24,217 nucleotides of DNA from positions 1-24,217 of the forward strand of contig JAKIVF010000045.1 of assembly GCA_021647145.1 (NCBI GenBank). The letters are read 5' to 3'. Position numbers and translations under genes: made by a program. The stretch comes from Methylococcaceae bacterium (GTDB taxonomy: Bacteria; Pseudomonadota; Gammaproteobacteria; Methylococcales; Methylomonadaceae). Each line of letters opens with the position of its first letter. Position 1 is the stretch's first letter. This document shows, in pieces, positions 15,744 to 23,400 of this stretch. The notes under the pieces were generated by a model. It saw nothing but the letters and a program-made list of their open reading frames with translations, had not been told where the DNA came from and ran no database searches.

Positions 15744-16441
15744 TTATTGCCCCTGTTCAGTTTCGCTGATTAATTTTCCTTGGCCATCAATAGATATATT
15801 CCATTTTTTTCCTGAAACAAGAAGATCTACTTCATATTCTTCACCGACACCATTTGGGTTCGCCACCGTTTTCATTGCTAAAATTTTGTATTCAGGATAT
15901 TTTAACTGCAAACTTTTTACTGTAGCAGAGGGAAGGATGTTAAAAGCCTCTTGCTGAACAACCATTGCATTAGTATAAAAATGTCCATTCATTCTGTAAA
16001 GATTAACTATTTTTTTCTTGGTAGACTTGACCGTTTAAATCTTTTCCTGATTACCCACAAGCTTCCGCCACTTTAAAAAGCTAAATGTAATCTTATGAAA
16101 AATAATGGTTATTTTTTAACCTGATCAAAGTTAAAAGTTTAAGTTAAATTTTCATTAATAGATATTTATTATTTTTCAATACCTTACAAGTCATCTACTG
16201 ATTCGGCGGAAGCTTGTGGGTAATCAGGAATCTTTTTGATTTGCAGTGAAAGTTACTTCGTATAATGCCTGTCCAAAATGTTTTTTTTCTTCAATTGAAA
16301 AATCCTGAGCTTTAGGGTGTTTATGATAAATATAATCAAATATTTTATCTGGTACATCTTGTTCGTTTATTTTTCTGGCATTAACTGTAATAGAAAAAAA
16401 GTCAGTAAGATAAAAGAAATTTTTAAAACATAATGGTTCAT
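15744..16441 (-). pseudogene. PepSY-like periplasmic protein, split by a MITE and two homopolymer shifts
   Basis: Two open frames (15744-15992 and 16224-16451) are pieces of one gene. An ATG at 16441, with GAG upstream, gives MNHYVLKISFILLTF but must lose frame in a run of seven Ts (minus strand; 16394-16400). With eight it continues as SITVNA, a signal peptidase site, then RKINEQDVPDKIF. The first PepSY-like domain ends YEVTFTANQKD at MITE copy B, whose end supplies a TGA. Removing the MITE with one 8-bp duplication restores LNGQVYQEK. A run of seven As (minus strand; 16010-16016) then shifts frame; with six it reads IVNLYRMNGHFYTNAMVV into the second domain (ILPSATVKSLQLKYPEYKI...EYEVDLLVSGKKWNISIDGQGK). 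The restored product of about 160 residues would be an exported protein with two PepSY-like repeats. Its partner is unknown. Confidence 0.75.
16046..16228. mobile_element. 183-bp MITE, copy B
   Basis: This copy matches copy A at 182 of 183 positions by eye, in the same orientation, with the same perfect 24-bp inverted ends. Flanking 8-bp direct repeats AATCTTTT occupy 16038-16045 and 16229-16236. Both target sites contain AATCTT, suggesting target preference. Near-identity and clean duplications indicate recent insertion. It interrupts the PepSY-like gene and contributes the stop codon that ends the upstream fragment. Confidence 0.92.
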
Positions 16442-16511
16442 AAATATTCACTCGGTGTTATTTATTATAAAAAATAATACTGTTGTAAATCATATAGAAA
16501 ACTAGCTCTTT

Positions 16512-16775
16512 TTACATTCTAACTTGTTTTATTGTATCCACACAATAGAGTGTAAAAGTAAAACGCATTCCACTGGGATCAGGAAAACCAACCCCATTAC
16601 AAAACTCAATAGAAATATGTTGTTTATAAGGGAATATACCACCAACCAATGAATTGGAAAGGTTAAAAACTACCCCTCCATATTTTATCTCTTCACTTAA
16701 TTTCTGATTTGCATTGTGGAAGATCTCTCTTATTAGTTCGATTACCTCAACCTTAACAGGGTCTTCGGCAATCAT
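16512..16775 (-). CDS. DUF1801-like protein with abnormal C-terminus, 87 aa
   Basis: The sequence KLSEEIKYGGVVFNLSNSLVGGIFPYKQHISIEFCNGVGFPDPSGM fits the DUF1801 (YdhG-like) family: the EEIKYG turn, the YKxHISIEF strand and the DPxG motif are all present. Family members normally continue with a LEGxGKxxRHIKL-type segment and reach about 115 residues. Here the text changes after SGM to RFTFTLYCVDTIKQVRM and stops at 87. The DNA at that point (AAAAGTAAAACGCATTCCAC on the plus strand) resembles the short dispersed repeat at 8944 and 12463. A deletion or repeat-associated rearrangement may therefore have removed the normal end. Function of the family is not well established. It may be a decaying gene. 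Confidence 0.6.
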   Translation of the reverse strand: MIAEDPVKVEVIELIREIFHNANQKLSEEIKYGGVVFNLSNSLVGGIFPYKQHISIEFCNGVGFPDPSGMRFTFTLYCVDTIKQVRM

Positions 16776-16811
16776 TACAGGGGTTTCTCATTTTTTTAAT
16801 TGAGTTTGTTG

Positions 16812-16842
16812 ATCATCCACTGGGTGAGTCACTTTGGATGAT
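16812..16842. other. Inverted repeat upstream of the CxxCH pseudogene
   Basis: ATCATCCA (16812-16819) and TGGATGAT (16835-16842) form a perfect 8-bp stem with a 15-nt loop, between the divergent DUF1801-like gene and the CxxCH pseudogene. It could be an operator or a hairpin; nothing else supports either. Confidence 0.35.
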
Positions 16843-16859
16843 AAAATCATTGATGCCCC

Positions 16860-16888
16860 CATATAATATCTGTCTTTGATATTATATG
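16860..16888. other. Perfect 11-bp stem hairpin at the edge of the CxxCH pseudogene
   Basis: CATATAATATC (16860-16870) pairs perfectly with GATATTATATG (16878-16888) around TGTCTTT. Its right arm contains the in-frame TGA that closes the CxxCH reading frame on the 5' side. It may therefore mark the point where that gene's true N-terminal part was lost. Confidence 0.45.
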
Positions 16889-16889
16889 A

Positions 16890-17489
16890 ATATTTCCTAC
16901 TGCTGTTTTTAAGATGAAGGATAATGCGACTGAGCATGAACGTTTTGTGATTATTCAATGGGATAGAGAAGGTGGAGAAGAATCTACATATGTTTCTTCT
17001 GGTGTCAAAAAAACCTTAGAGAATAAATGCGTTATGTGTCATAACGAAGTCGCATCAGTCATACCTGACTTTACAGAGTTTGAACAACTTAAGGACTGAG
17101 GGTTTAATAACATCCGAAAGTTTGGCGTAGAATTTTTGCTTCACAGGAGTATCATTAGAATAGGCGCATAGCAACAAGCTACGTAACTATTCTAATGGTG
17201 CTTCTGTGGAGCCAAAAGACAAGTCAAAGTTCGGAAGTTATTAAATTCTCAGTCCTAAGGGGCTACATTTGCTTCTTTAAACTAGAGTTTCACATATTCA
17301 CCTGTTTGGAATTAGTTTTATTTTCATGTTTGTAGGGCTTATTTTTTATTTTTCCGAGACAAGTACAATCATGGCTAAATGTGTTGCGATTGGCATGCCG
17401 TTTATCTGGCAAAAAGGTTAGAGCTGGGCTTGCCTTATGCTCAGGAGCTATTAAAAAAGAAAGATAAGAAAGTAAACGATAAACCTTAG
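16890..17489 (+). pseudogene. CxxCH heme-motif membrane protein, interrupted by a palindromic element
   Basis: The frame open from 16890 (first ATG 16914) encodes TEHERFVIIQWDREGGEEST and KCVMCHNEVASVIPDFTEFEQLK; CVMCH is a c-type heme attachment motif. It then hits a TGA inside the 165-bp palindrome. After the palindrome the same frame resumes as GLHLLL, a TAA, then TRVSHIHLFGISFIFMFVGLIFYFSE, a strong membrane helix with a His pair just ahead. Near 17374-17385 the frame shifts by one base into CDWHAVYLAKRLELGLPYAQELLKKK, ending at 17487-17489. No N-terminal signal sequence is found, so the front is missing as well. Together these are the remains of one membrane-anchored cytochrome-like protein whose name I do not know. 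Joining the two sides rests on reading frame and sequence character. Confidence 0.6.
17092..17256. mobile_element. 165-bp imperfect palindrome (MITE-like)
   Basis: The outer arms AGGACTGAG and CTCAGTCCT pair perfectly. Further in, TTTAATAAC and TCCGAA pair with TTCGGA and GTTATTAAA, ATTAGAATAG pairs with CTATTCTAAT, and the centre is a small hairpin around AACAA. Overall about three quarters of positions pair over two arms of about 80 nt. TAAGG occurs at both edges (17090-17094 and 17256-17260), so a 3-5 bp target duplication is possible. It lies inside the CxxCH pseudogene and encodes nothing. The centre contains a pair that is G-U only on the minus strand, so if transcribed it may fold best from that strand. 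Confidence 0.75.
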
Positions 17490-17672
17490 AGGGTATTATT
17501 AAAATATTTTTCTATCTACCAGTTCTTTGATTAGAGTTAGTAATAAAGCAAGACGTTAGGATATAAAAGACAGGCAGACAGGGAGGGAGTAAATAATAAT
17601 AATTATTTTTTGTCATATAATTGTCACACTTTGTATTTACTCTGTGTGTAACAATTTAGTGGAGACAAAAAA
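17490..17672 (+). promoter_or_regulatory. pst promoter region
   Basis: This is noncoding between the CxxCH pseudogene and pstS. It contains the Pho box at 17610-17627. A -10 element could be TATTTA (17634-17639) or TACTCT (17638-17643); the latter has the usual ten-base spacing from the box. AGTGGAGA before the pstS ATG is a good ribosome binding site. Confidence 0.6.
17610..17627 (+). promoter_or_regulatory. Pho box (PhoB binding site) for pstS
   Basis: TTGTCATATAATTGTCAC consists of two TTGTCA direct repeats 11 bp apart and differs little from the enterobacterial consensus CTGTCATAWAWYTGTCAY. It lies 45 bp upstream of the pstS start codon, in the place of a -35 element, as expected for a PhoB-activated promoter. 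The cognate regulator gene, phoB, is at the end of the same locus. Confidence 0.88.
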
Positions 17673-18722
17673 ATGAAAAAAAAATCAGTATTAGCTGCAA
17701 TTGCTTTAATAACTTCTACTTCAGGGATAAGCTTTGCAGCAGGTCGTGATCATATTGAAATCGTAGGGTCTTCTACGGTTTATCCTTTTGCAACAGTCGT
17801 TGCTGAAACTTTCGGTAAAAGAACAAAATTTAAAACACCAAAAATTGAATCTACTGGTTCAGGTGGTGGTTTAAAACTATTTTGCTCAGGTAATGGAATC
17901 AATACACCTGATATAACAAATTCATCACGTCGTATTAAGCAAAGTGAAGTTGAGCTTTGTGCTAAAAATGGTGTAACTAAAATTACAGAAGTACAAATAG
18001 GCTTTGATGGCATTACGATTGCTAATGCAAAAAAAGGCAACGTATTTAACTTAACGCTTAAAGATTTATTTTTGGCCTTGGCAAAAGAAGTGCCAGGTAA
18101 AACTGGGGGTGAATTAATTGCTAATCCATACAAAACATGGAAAGATGTTAATCCTGAATTACCTGAAACAAAAATTGAAGTACTTGGACCACCACCAACT
18201 TCAGGAACGCGTGATGCATTTGCAGAATTAGCTTTAGAAGGCGGGTGTAAAACTTTTGATTGGATTAAAGCAATTAAAAAACAAGATAAAAGGAAGTATA
18301 AATCGATTTGCCATACTGTTCGTGAAGATGGTGCTTTTATTGAAGCAGGCGAAAACGATAACTTAATTGTGCAAAAACTGGAAAAAAACCCTAGTGCACT
18401 AGGCGTGTTCGGCTTTAGTTTTCTGGATCAAAATTCAGATAAAGTAAAAGGCGCAAGTATTGATGGAGTTGAAATCTCATTTGAAAATATTACTGATGGC
18501 TCATACCCAATTTCACGACCTCTATTCTTTTACGTGAAGATTGATCATGTTGGAAAAGTTCCCGGAATCACTGAATTTATCACTGAATTTACAGATGAAG
18601 ATGCTTGGGGCGAAGACGGATATTTAACTGAAAAAGGCTTGATTCCTTTAGGTGAAGATCAACGAAAAGCAATGGCTGAGTCTGCTAGGTCATTTAAGCA
18701 AATGGCTATTATCTCTGAATAA
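17673..18722 (+). CDS. pstS: Phosphate-binding protein PstS
   Basis: This is the periplasmic phosphate-binding component of the high-affinity Pst transporter. The signal peptide covers residues 1-22 (MKKKSVLAAIALITSTSGIS, then FA). Ligand-site blocks IEIVGSSTVYPFA, STGSGGGLKLFC, TNSSRRIK and PPTSGTRDAFAELALE are present, and the 349-residue length fits the variant common in marine and environmental gammaproteobacteria. Cysteines at about 70 and 96, and a second pair further on, may form disulfides. It is the first gene after the Pho box and is separated from pstC by 216 bp containing a strong hairpin. That arrangement would allow much more PstS than membrane components, as is usual for binding proteins. 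Confidence 0.95.
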   Translation: MKKKSVLAAIALITSTSGISFAAGRDHIEIVGSSTVYPFATVVAETFGKRTKFKTPKIESTGSGGGLKLFCSGNGINTPDITNSSRRIKQSEVELCAKNGVTKITEVQIGFDGITIANAKKGNVFNLTLKDLFLALAKEVPGKTGGELIANPYKTWKDVNPELPETKIEVLGPPPTSGTRDAFAELALEGGCKTFDWIKAIKKQDKRKYKSICHTVREDGAFIEAGENDNLIVQKLEKNPSALGVFGFSFLDQNSDKVKGASIDGVEISFENITDGSYPISRPLFFYVKIDHVGKVPGITEFITEFTDEDAWGEDGYLTEKGLIPLGEDQRKAMAESARSFKQMAIISE

Positions 18723-18759
18723 ACATAAGACTTTAAATGTAATAGTCATTTTTTAAAAT

Positions 18760-18820
18760 AATTACTGTTGTAGATTGGGTTGCCACCTTTTTTGGCAATC
18801 CAACAAAAACGGCATTCCAG
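18760..18820 (-). repeat. Dispersed palindromic repeat family, copy 3, with hairpin
   Basis: Read on the minus strand, GTTGGATTGCCAAAAAAGG and the following TGGCAACCCAA align with the central part of the copies at 2706 and 7315. On the plus strand TTGGGTTGCCA (18775-18785) pairs with TGGCAATCCAA (18793-18803) over 11 bp with one G-U, around a 7-nt loop. It follows the pstS stop by about 50 bp and has no T-run. It may protect the pstS message or partly uncouple it from pstC. Confidence 0.6.
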
Positions 18821-18938
18821 CTATCACCAGCCACACCTATAAGTAGGATAAAGTGAAATATATTTTTCTTAACATTTATTTACTCTTCAATGATATTCGT
18901 AAAAACTCAATCAAAAGAAGAATTAACAAGGATTTTGA

Positions 18939-20327
18939 ATGCCAATACAAACCCTTCTAATTACATTAATAGCCCTGCTATTATTCAGTTTTTTTATTGG
19001 AAGTAAGCGTTCAATTGCCGTTTCCAGTGTGCGTAAAGGCAGGCGAAACCTTCACTCTCGTCCCAATTATTATGGCTTTATGGTCGCGATTTGGGCAGGA
19101 CTTCCAGCAATTTTTATTTTAATCTTATGGTCGGTTTTTAACTCTTCAATTGTTACCTCGTTAACAATTGCAGGCCTTCCAGAAGGCATGCAAATCCAAT
19201 CTAAAGATGAGCTGGGACTATTTATTAACGAAATAAAAAACTTGTCAAGCTCTGGAAATATAGAGTCAGAAAGTGATTTGGTGAAAAAAGATGCAGCATT
19301 TCACTATCAAAAGCTGGAAGAGATTAGCACGTTAGCTAAAACAACCCTCGTCTTTGTTATTGCACTTTTAGGCATGTTGTTTGGACGAAGTTTAGTCAAA
19401 CCAGAAACTCGAGCCAGAAACATGGTTGAGACAGTAGTTAGATGGGCAATGATTATGTGTGCATCCATCGCCATATTAAGCACCGTTGGCATTGTTATGT
19501 CAGTTTTATTTGAATCCATTCGGTTTTTTAACGCAGTACCTCCCGCTGATTTTTTATTCGGCACACACTGGAGCCCACAAACTTCAATGCGCTCTGACCA
19601 AGTAGGAAGTTCAGGTTCATTTGGTGCGATACCTCTTTTTGTAGGTACTTTATTAATCTCAGCAATTGCTTTAATCATTGCTGTGCCTTTAGGTTTAATG
19701 GCTGCTATTTATTTATCCGAATATGCAAGCTCCGCCGTGCGTTCATTTGCAAAACCAACCTTAGAAATTCTAGCCGGTATTCCAACTGTAGTTTATGGCT
19801 TTTTTGCGGCTTTAACCGTTGCTCCTTTTTTTCGTAATATGGGAGAAAGCATAGGACTAAGTGTTGCTTCAGAAAGTGCTTTGGCTGCAGGTTTAGTCAT
19901 GGGTGTTATGATCATCCCTTTTGTTTCTTCGCTTTCTGATGACGTTATTTCTGCAGTACCGCAAGCAATGCGTGATGGTTCTTACGGGATGGGGGCAACA
20001 AAATCTGAAACAATCCGTCAAGTAGTTATTCCTGCAGCATTACCTGGTATTGTGGGCGGTATTCTTTTAGCCGCATCCCGCGCAATTGGTGAAACCATGA
20101 TTGTGGTGATGGCTGCTGGTTTATCAGCAAAATTAACAATTAACCCATTAGAAGCAGTCACTACAGTAACTGTACAGATTGTTACCTTGCTTACAGGGGA
20201 TCAGGAATTTGACAGCCCCAAAACTTTAGCAGCTTTTGCTCTTGGTTTAGGGTTATTTGTGATTACACTGATGCTTAATATTGCTGCATTACATATTATT
20301 CGTAATTATCGTGAACAATATGAATAG
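18939..20327 (+). CDS. pstC: Phosphate ABC transporter permease PstC
   Basis: This is an inner-membrane subunit of the Pst phosphate channel. AAGGA upstream supports the ATG. The N-terminus has two membrane helices (about 4-20 and 47-70) and a polar periplasmic segment (about 75-125) before the usual permease core. That makes it longer (462 residues) than E. coli PstC but like many environmental homologues. The core contains FLFGTHWSPQ, YASSAVRSFAKPTLEILAGI and the ATPase-contacting loop SAVPQAMRDGSYGMGATKSE, followed by GETMIVVMAAG. It is followed 18 bp later by pstA. Confidence 0.94.
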   Translation: MPIQTLLITLIALLLFSFFIGSKRSIAVSSVRKGRRNLHSRPNYYGFMVAIWAGLPAIFILILWSVFNSSIVTSLTIAGLPEGMQIQSKDELGLFINEIKNLSSSGNIESESDLVKKDAAFHYQKLEEISTLAKTTLVFVIALLGMLFGRSLVKPETRARNMVETVVRWAMIMCASIAILSTVGIVMSVLFESIRFFNAVPPADFLFGTHWSPQTSMRSDQVGSSGSFGAIPLFVGTLLISAIALIIAVPLGLMAAIYLSEYASSAVRSFAKPTLEILAGIPTVVYGFFAALTVAPFFRNMGESIGLSVASESALAAGLVMGVMIIPFVSSLSDDVISAVPQAMRDGSYGMGATKSETIRQVVIPAALPGIVGGILLAASRAIGETMIVVMAAGLSAKLTINPLEAVTTVTVQIVTLLTGDQEFDSPKTLAAFALGLGLFVITLMLNIAALHIIRNYREQYE

Positions 20328-20345
20328 ACTGAATCAGGAACTATT

Positions 20346-21629
20346 ATGAGTGATACAACAACAAAAATAATCAAGGCTGGATTAAAAAAACGCTATGCTA
20401 AAGAAAAACGTTTTCGTTTTTTTGGCCTAATGTCGATTGTCATCAGCTTTGTATTCTTGTTAGTCCTATTAATATCTATCTTTAGTAAAGGCTGGTCAGC
20501 TTTTCAGCAAACCTATGTAAAACTGGATGTAGAGCTGAATGAAGAGGTATTAGGTATTAACAAGTTTTCTAATAAAGATGCTCTATTTTCTGCACGATAC
20601 AAAAAAATAATTAAGAATAGCCTTAAAAAGAAATTTCCTGGCGTAAAGGGTCGCAAGCAAAAACGAGCACTTAAAAACCTGGTTAGTAAATCAGCTCAAT
20701 ATGAGTTGCGTGACAAAGTTTTAAAAGACCCCGAGTTATTAGGGACTACCCAGTCATTTTGGTTTCTAGCCAAAGATGATGTTGATGTTTTTATGAAAGG
20801 AAATATTGACCGGACATTACCTGAGTCTAATCGAAGAATAAAAGATTATCAATTGGCCTGGATAGACCAGCTGATTGCAGAAGATCGTCTGGAAAAACGC
20901 TTTAATACCCAACTTTTCAGTGCGAGTGACTCAAGAGAACCAGAACAAGCAGGGCTTAAAGGCGCACTTATGGGGTCTTTATTTACCATGCTAGTTACCT
21001 TATCTCTATCATTCCCGATAGCAGTCGCAGCGGCAGCGTATCTTGAAGAGTTTGCACCACAAAATAATCGCTGGGTAGATTTAATAGAGGTAAATATTAA
21101 TAATCTGGCTGCTGTCCCCTCTATTGTTTTTGGATTATTAGGTCTGGCAATATATATAGGTTTATTTGGTGTCCCCAGGTCAACTCCTTTAATAGGCGGA
21201 CTGGTACTCACACTTATGACATTACCGACAATTATTATCGCCAGTAGAGCAGCAATCAAATCTGTACCACCCTCGATTAAACAAGCAGCAGTTGGTTTAG
21301 GTGCTTCAAGAGTACAAGTTCTTTTTCATCATACTTTGCCATTAGCCATGCCAGGCATTCTTACCGGAACAATTGTTGGCATGGCTCAGGCTTTAGGGGA
21401 AACAGCACCTTTGTTAATGATTGGAATGGTCGCCTTTGTTGCTGAAGTCCCAGGAAGCATCATGGATCCAGCAACGGTAATGCCGGTACAAATTTATCTC
21501 TGGTCGGATAGTCCAGAACGAGCCTTTTCTGAAAGAACTTCAGCCGCCATTATGGTGTTATTGGCTTTTTTGGTTATGATGAACCTAATAGCAATAGTAT
21601 TGCGTAAGAAGTTTGAACAACGCTGGTAA
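20346..21629 (+). CDS. pstA: Phosphate ABC transporter permease PstA
   Basis: This is the second inner-membrane permease subunit, partner of PstC. AGGA lies 7 nt before the ATG. After a basic N-terminus and one membrane helix (about 26-48) there is a long, Lys-rich extracytoplasmic insert (about 55-195), larger than in E. coli PstA and typical of the extended environmental form. The permease core follows: GALMGSLFTMLVTLSLSFP, LEEFAPQNNRWVDLIEVNIN, LAAVPSIVFGLLGLAIYIG and the coupling loop SVPPSIKQAAVGLGASRVQV. At 427 residues it is complete. Confidence 0.94.
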   Translation: MSDTTTKIIKAGLKKRYAKEKRFRFFGLMSIVISFVFLLVLLISIFSKGWSAFQQTYVKLDVELNEEVLGINKFSNKDALFSARYKKIIKNSLKKKFPGVKGRKQKRALKNLVSKSAQYELRDKVLKDPELLGTTQSFWFLAKDDVDVFMKGNIDRTLPESNRRIKDYQLAWIDQLIAEDRLEKRFNTQLFSASDSREPEQAGLKGALMGSLFTMLVTLSLSFPIAVAAAAYLEEFAPQNNRWVDLIEVNINNLAAVPSIVFGLLGLAIYIGLFGVPRSTPLIGGLVLTLMTLPTIIIASRAAIKSVPPSIKQAAVGLGASRVQVLFHHTLPLAMPGILTGTIVGMAQALGETAPLLMIGMVAFVAEVPGSIMDPATVMPVQIYLWSDSPERAFSERTSAAIMVLLAFLVMMNLIAIVLRKKFEQRW

Positions 21630-21656
21630 ACGATATTCTACTTTGAGTAAGAAAAT

Positions 21657-22550
21657 ATGACAGATTTAATAGGAACACTTCCAGGCATGGTAAAATCATC
21701 GCTGGAATCAGAAGAAAATAAACTGCCTGTAGTTGAAACACGGGATGAGTTTGATGTTGAAATTTCAGGCACCATAGGTAAACCTCTGGTGCAGAATGCT
21801 AAAATGAGCTCACGTAATTGTGATGTTTTTTATGGCGATAAACAGGCTATATTTAATATCAATTTAGATATTGGAAAAAATGAAATTATTGCCATGATCG
21901 GTCCGTCTGGTTGTGGGAAATCAACTTATTTACGTGTATTAAACCGAATGAATGATACGATTCCTATTTGTCGTGTTACAGGTGAACACACACTGGATGG
22001 GGAAGATATTTATGCTGCTGAGCAAGATCCGGTTTTACTTCGCGCCAGAGTTGGAATGGTTTTTCAAAAACCAAACCCTTTTCCCAAGTCAATTTATGAC
22101 AACGTAGCCTACGGAGCAAAACTGCATGGCTTGGCAACCAATCGTTCAGAATTAGATGATTTAGTAGAAGCTAGTTTAATCAAAGCAGGGTTATTCAAAG
22201 AAGTTAAGGACGATTTGCTAATGCCAGGAACAGGGTTGTCAGGCGGGCAACAACAGCGTCTTTGTATAGCCCGTGCGATTGCTGTAGACCCCGAAGTTAT
22301 TTTAATGGATGAGCCAACATCAGCACTTGACCCAATTGCAACAGCAACCATTGAAGAATTAATGGATGAGCTAAAAGAAAACTATACCATAGCCATTGTG
22401 ACTCATTCTATGCAGCAAGCAGCCCGTGTTTCTCAACGCACTGCTTATTTCCACTTGGGGAAATTAGTTGAAGTGAATGATACAAATACTGTGTTCACTA
22501 ATCCTGAGCATAAACTGACAGAAAATTATATTACCGGTCGTTTTGGATAA
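21657..22550 (+). CDS. pstB: Phosphate transport ATP-binding protein PstB
   Basis: This ATPase powers phosphate import through PstC and PstA. Walker A is IGPSGCGKST (81-90), the Q-loop Gln is in VFQKPNPFPKS (about 137), the ABC signature is LSGGQQQRLCIARA (194-207), Walker B is VILMDEP (214-220) and the switch His is in IVTHSM (about 250). The nucleotide-binding domain starts near residue 48. The first 47 residues are an acidic extension absent from the shorter E. coli protein but seen in other PstB proteins. All catalytic residues are intact. phoU follows after 9 bp. Confidence 0.96.
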   Translation: MTDLIGTLPGMVKSSLESEENKLPVVETRDEFDVEISGTIGKPLVQNAKMSSRNCDVFYGDKQAIFNINLDIGKNEIIAMIGPSGCGKSTYLRVLNRMNDTIPICRVTGEHTLDGEDIYAAEQDPVLLRARVGMVFQKPNPFPKSIYDNVAYGAKLHGLATNRSELDDLVEASLIKAGLFKEVKDDLLMPGTGLSGGQQQRLCIARAIAVDPEVILMDEPTSALDPIATATIEELMDELKENYTIAIVTHSMQQAARVSQRTAYFHLGKLVEVNDTNTVFTNPEHKLTENYITGRFG

Positions 22551-22559
22551 GGAATAATT

Positions 22560-23285
22560 ATGCAATTAGGAAAACATATTTCTCAACGCTTTACACAGAA
22601 TTTAGAAGACATACGAAATAAAGTGCTTGTGATGGGTGGATTGGTAGAGTCTCAGGCTGATAATGCAGTGAAATCGCTACTGGAAGCGAATGCAGAGTTG
22701 GCAGAAGAAGTCTCAATTTCAGATTATAAAGTTAACAAAATGGAAGTGGCGATAGATGAGCAATGCGTACAAGTGATTGCTCGTAATCAACCAGCTGCAA
22801 GTGATTTACGATTAGTGATTGCTGTTGTAAAAGTAATTACCGATTTGGAACGCATTGGAGATGAGGCTGAAAAAATTGGCCGCGAGTCAATAAAATTAGC
22901 AAAATATCCCACGGTTAATCAACTGCATGCTGAGTTATCCCACTTAAGCCAATTAGTGTTAGGGATGCTACATGATGCATTAGATGCATTTGCACGTATG
23001 GATACTGAATTGGCTTTAAAAATTGTTGCCAATGGTGATTTAGTTAATAAGGAATATAATAATTTATCTCGTTTGTTAATCACACATATGATGGAAGACC
23101 CTAGGAATATCAAAAGTGTATTACGAGTAACGTGGTGCGCCCGATCATTAGAACGTATTGGCGACCACTCAAGAAATATCTGTGAATATGTTGTTTATTT
23201 TGTAAAAGGTAAAGATATTCGACATACTAGTCTAGATGAAGTGCTTGCTGATCATTTTCCCGGCGAAATGGAACGGAAAATTTAG
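22560..23285 (+). CDS. phoU: Phosphate signalling protein PhoU
   Basis: PhoU relays the state of the Pst transporter to the PhoR kinase and damps the Pho response. AAGGA lies 6 nt before the ATG, and the length (241) is standard. The two three-helix repeats are visible. In the first, EQCVQVIARNQPAASDLRLVIAVVKVITDLERIGDEAEKI carries the metal-binding ERIGDEAE motif. In the second, VTWCARSLERIGDHSRNICEYVVYFVKG carries ERIGDHSRN. It is the last gene before a 115-bp gap and phoB. Confidence 0.95.
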   Translation: MQLGKHISQRFTQNLEDIRNKVLVMGGLVESQADNAVKSLLEANAELAEEVSISDYKVNKMEVAIDEQCVQVIARNQPAASDLRLVIAVVKVITDLERIGDEAEKIGRESIKLAKYPTVNQLHAELSHLSQLVLGMLHDALDAFARMDTELALKIVANGDLVNKEYNNLSRLLITHMMEDPRNIKSVLRVTWCARSLERIGDHSRNICEYVVYFVKGKDIRHTSLDEVLADHFPGEMERKI

Positions 23286-23299
23286 CTAGTTATTTCTGG

Positions 23300-23372
23300 G
23301 TAAAGGATAAATTGTGCTGTCGTCTTTTGACAACCCAACAAAAATATTGGGTTAACGATAAAGCCTTTAGCC
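23300..23372 (-). repeat. Dispersed palindromic repeat family, copy 4, with hairpin
   Basis: On the minus strand, CTAAAGGCTTTATCGTTAACC and the following GTTGGGTTGTCAAAAGAC align with copy 2, minus a short middle segment. On the plus strand AACCCAA (23332-23338) pairs perfectly with TTGGGTT (23347-23353). It occupies the phoU-phoB gap and has no T-run, so partial uncoupling or message stabilisation is likelier than strict termination. Confidence 0.55.
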
Positions 23373-23400
23373 TACATAAACCATTTAATCAATACTTGCT

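Noticed and set aside
17339..17432. Separate 32-codon membrane peptide starting ATGTTTGTAGGG
   Set aside because: The frame is open upstream with membrane-protein character and matches the phase of the CxxCH fragment, so it is better read as part of that pseudogene.
17780..18133. Long antisense open frames over pstS, pstC, pstA and pstB
   Set aside because: They are antisense frames over strongly conserved genes, with no start signals.
18775..18803. Intrinsic terminator after pstS
   Set aside because: The stem is strong but no T-run follows, and pstC depends on the same promoter as far as can be seen.
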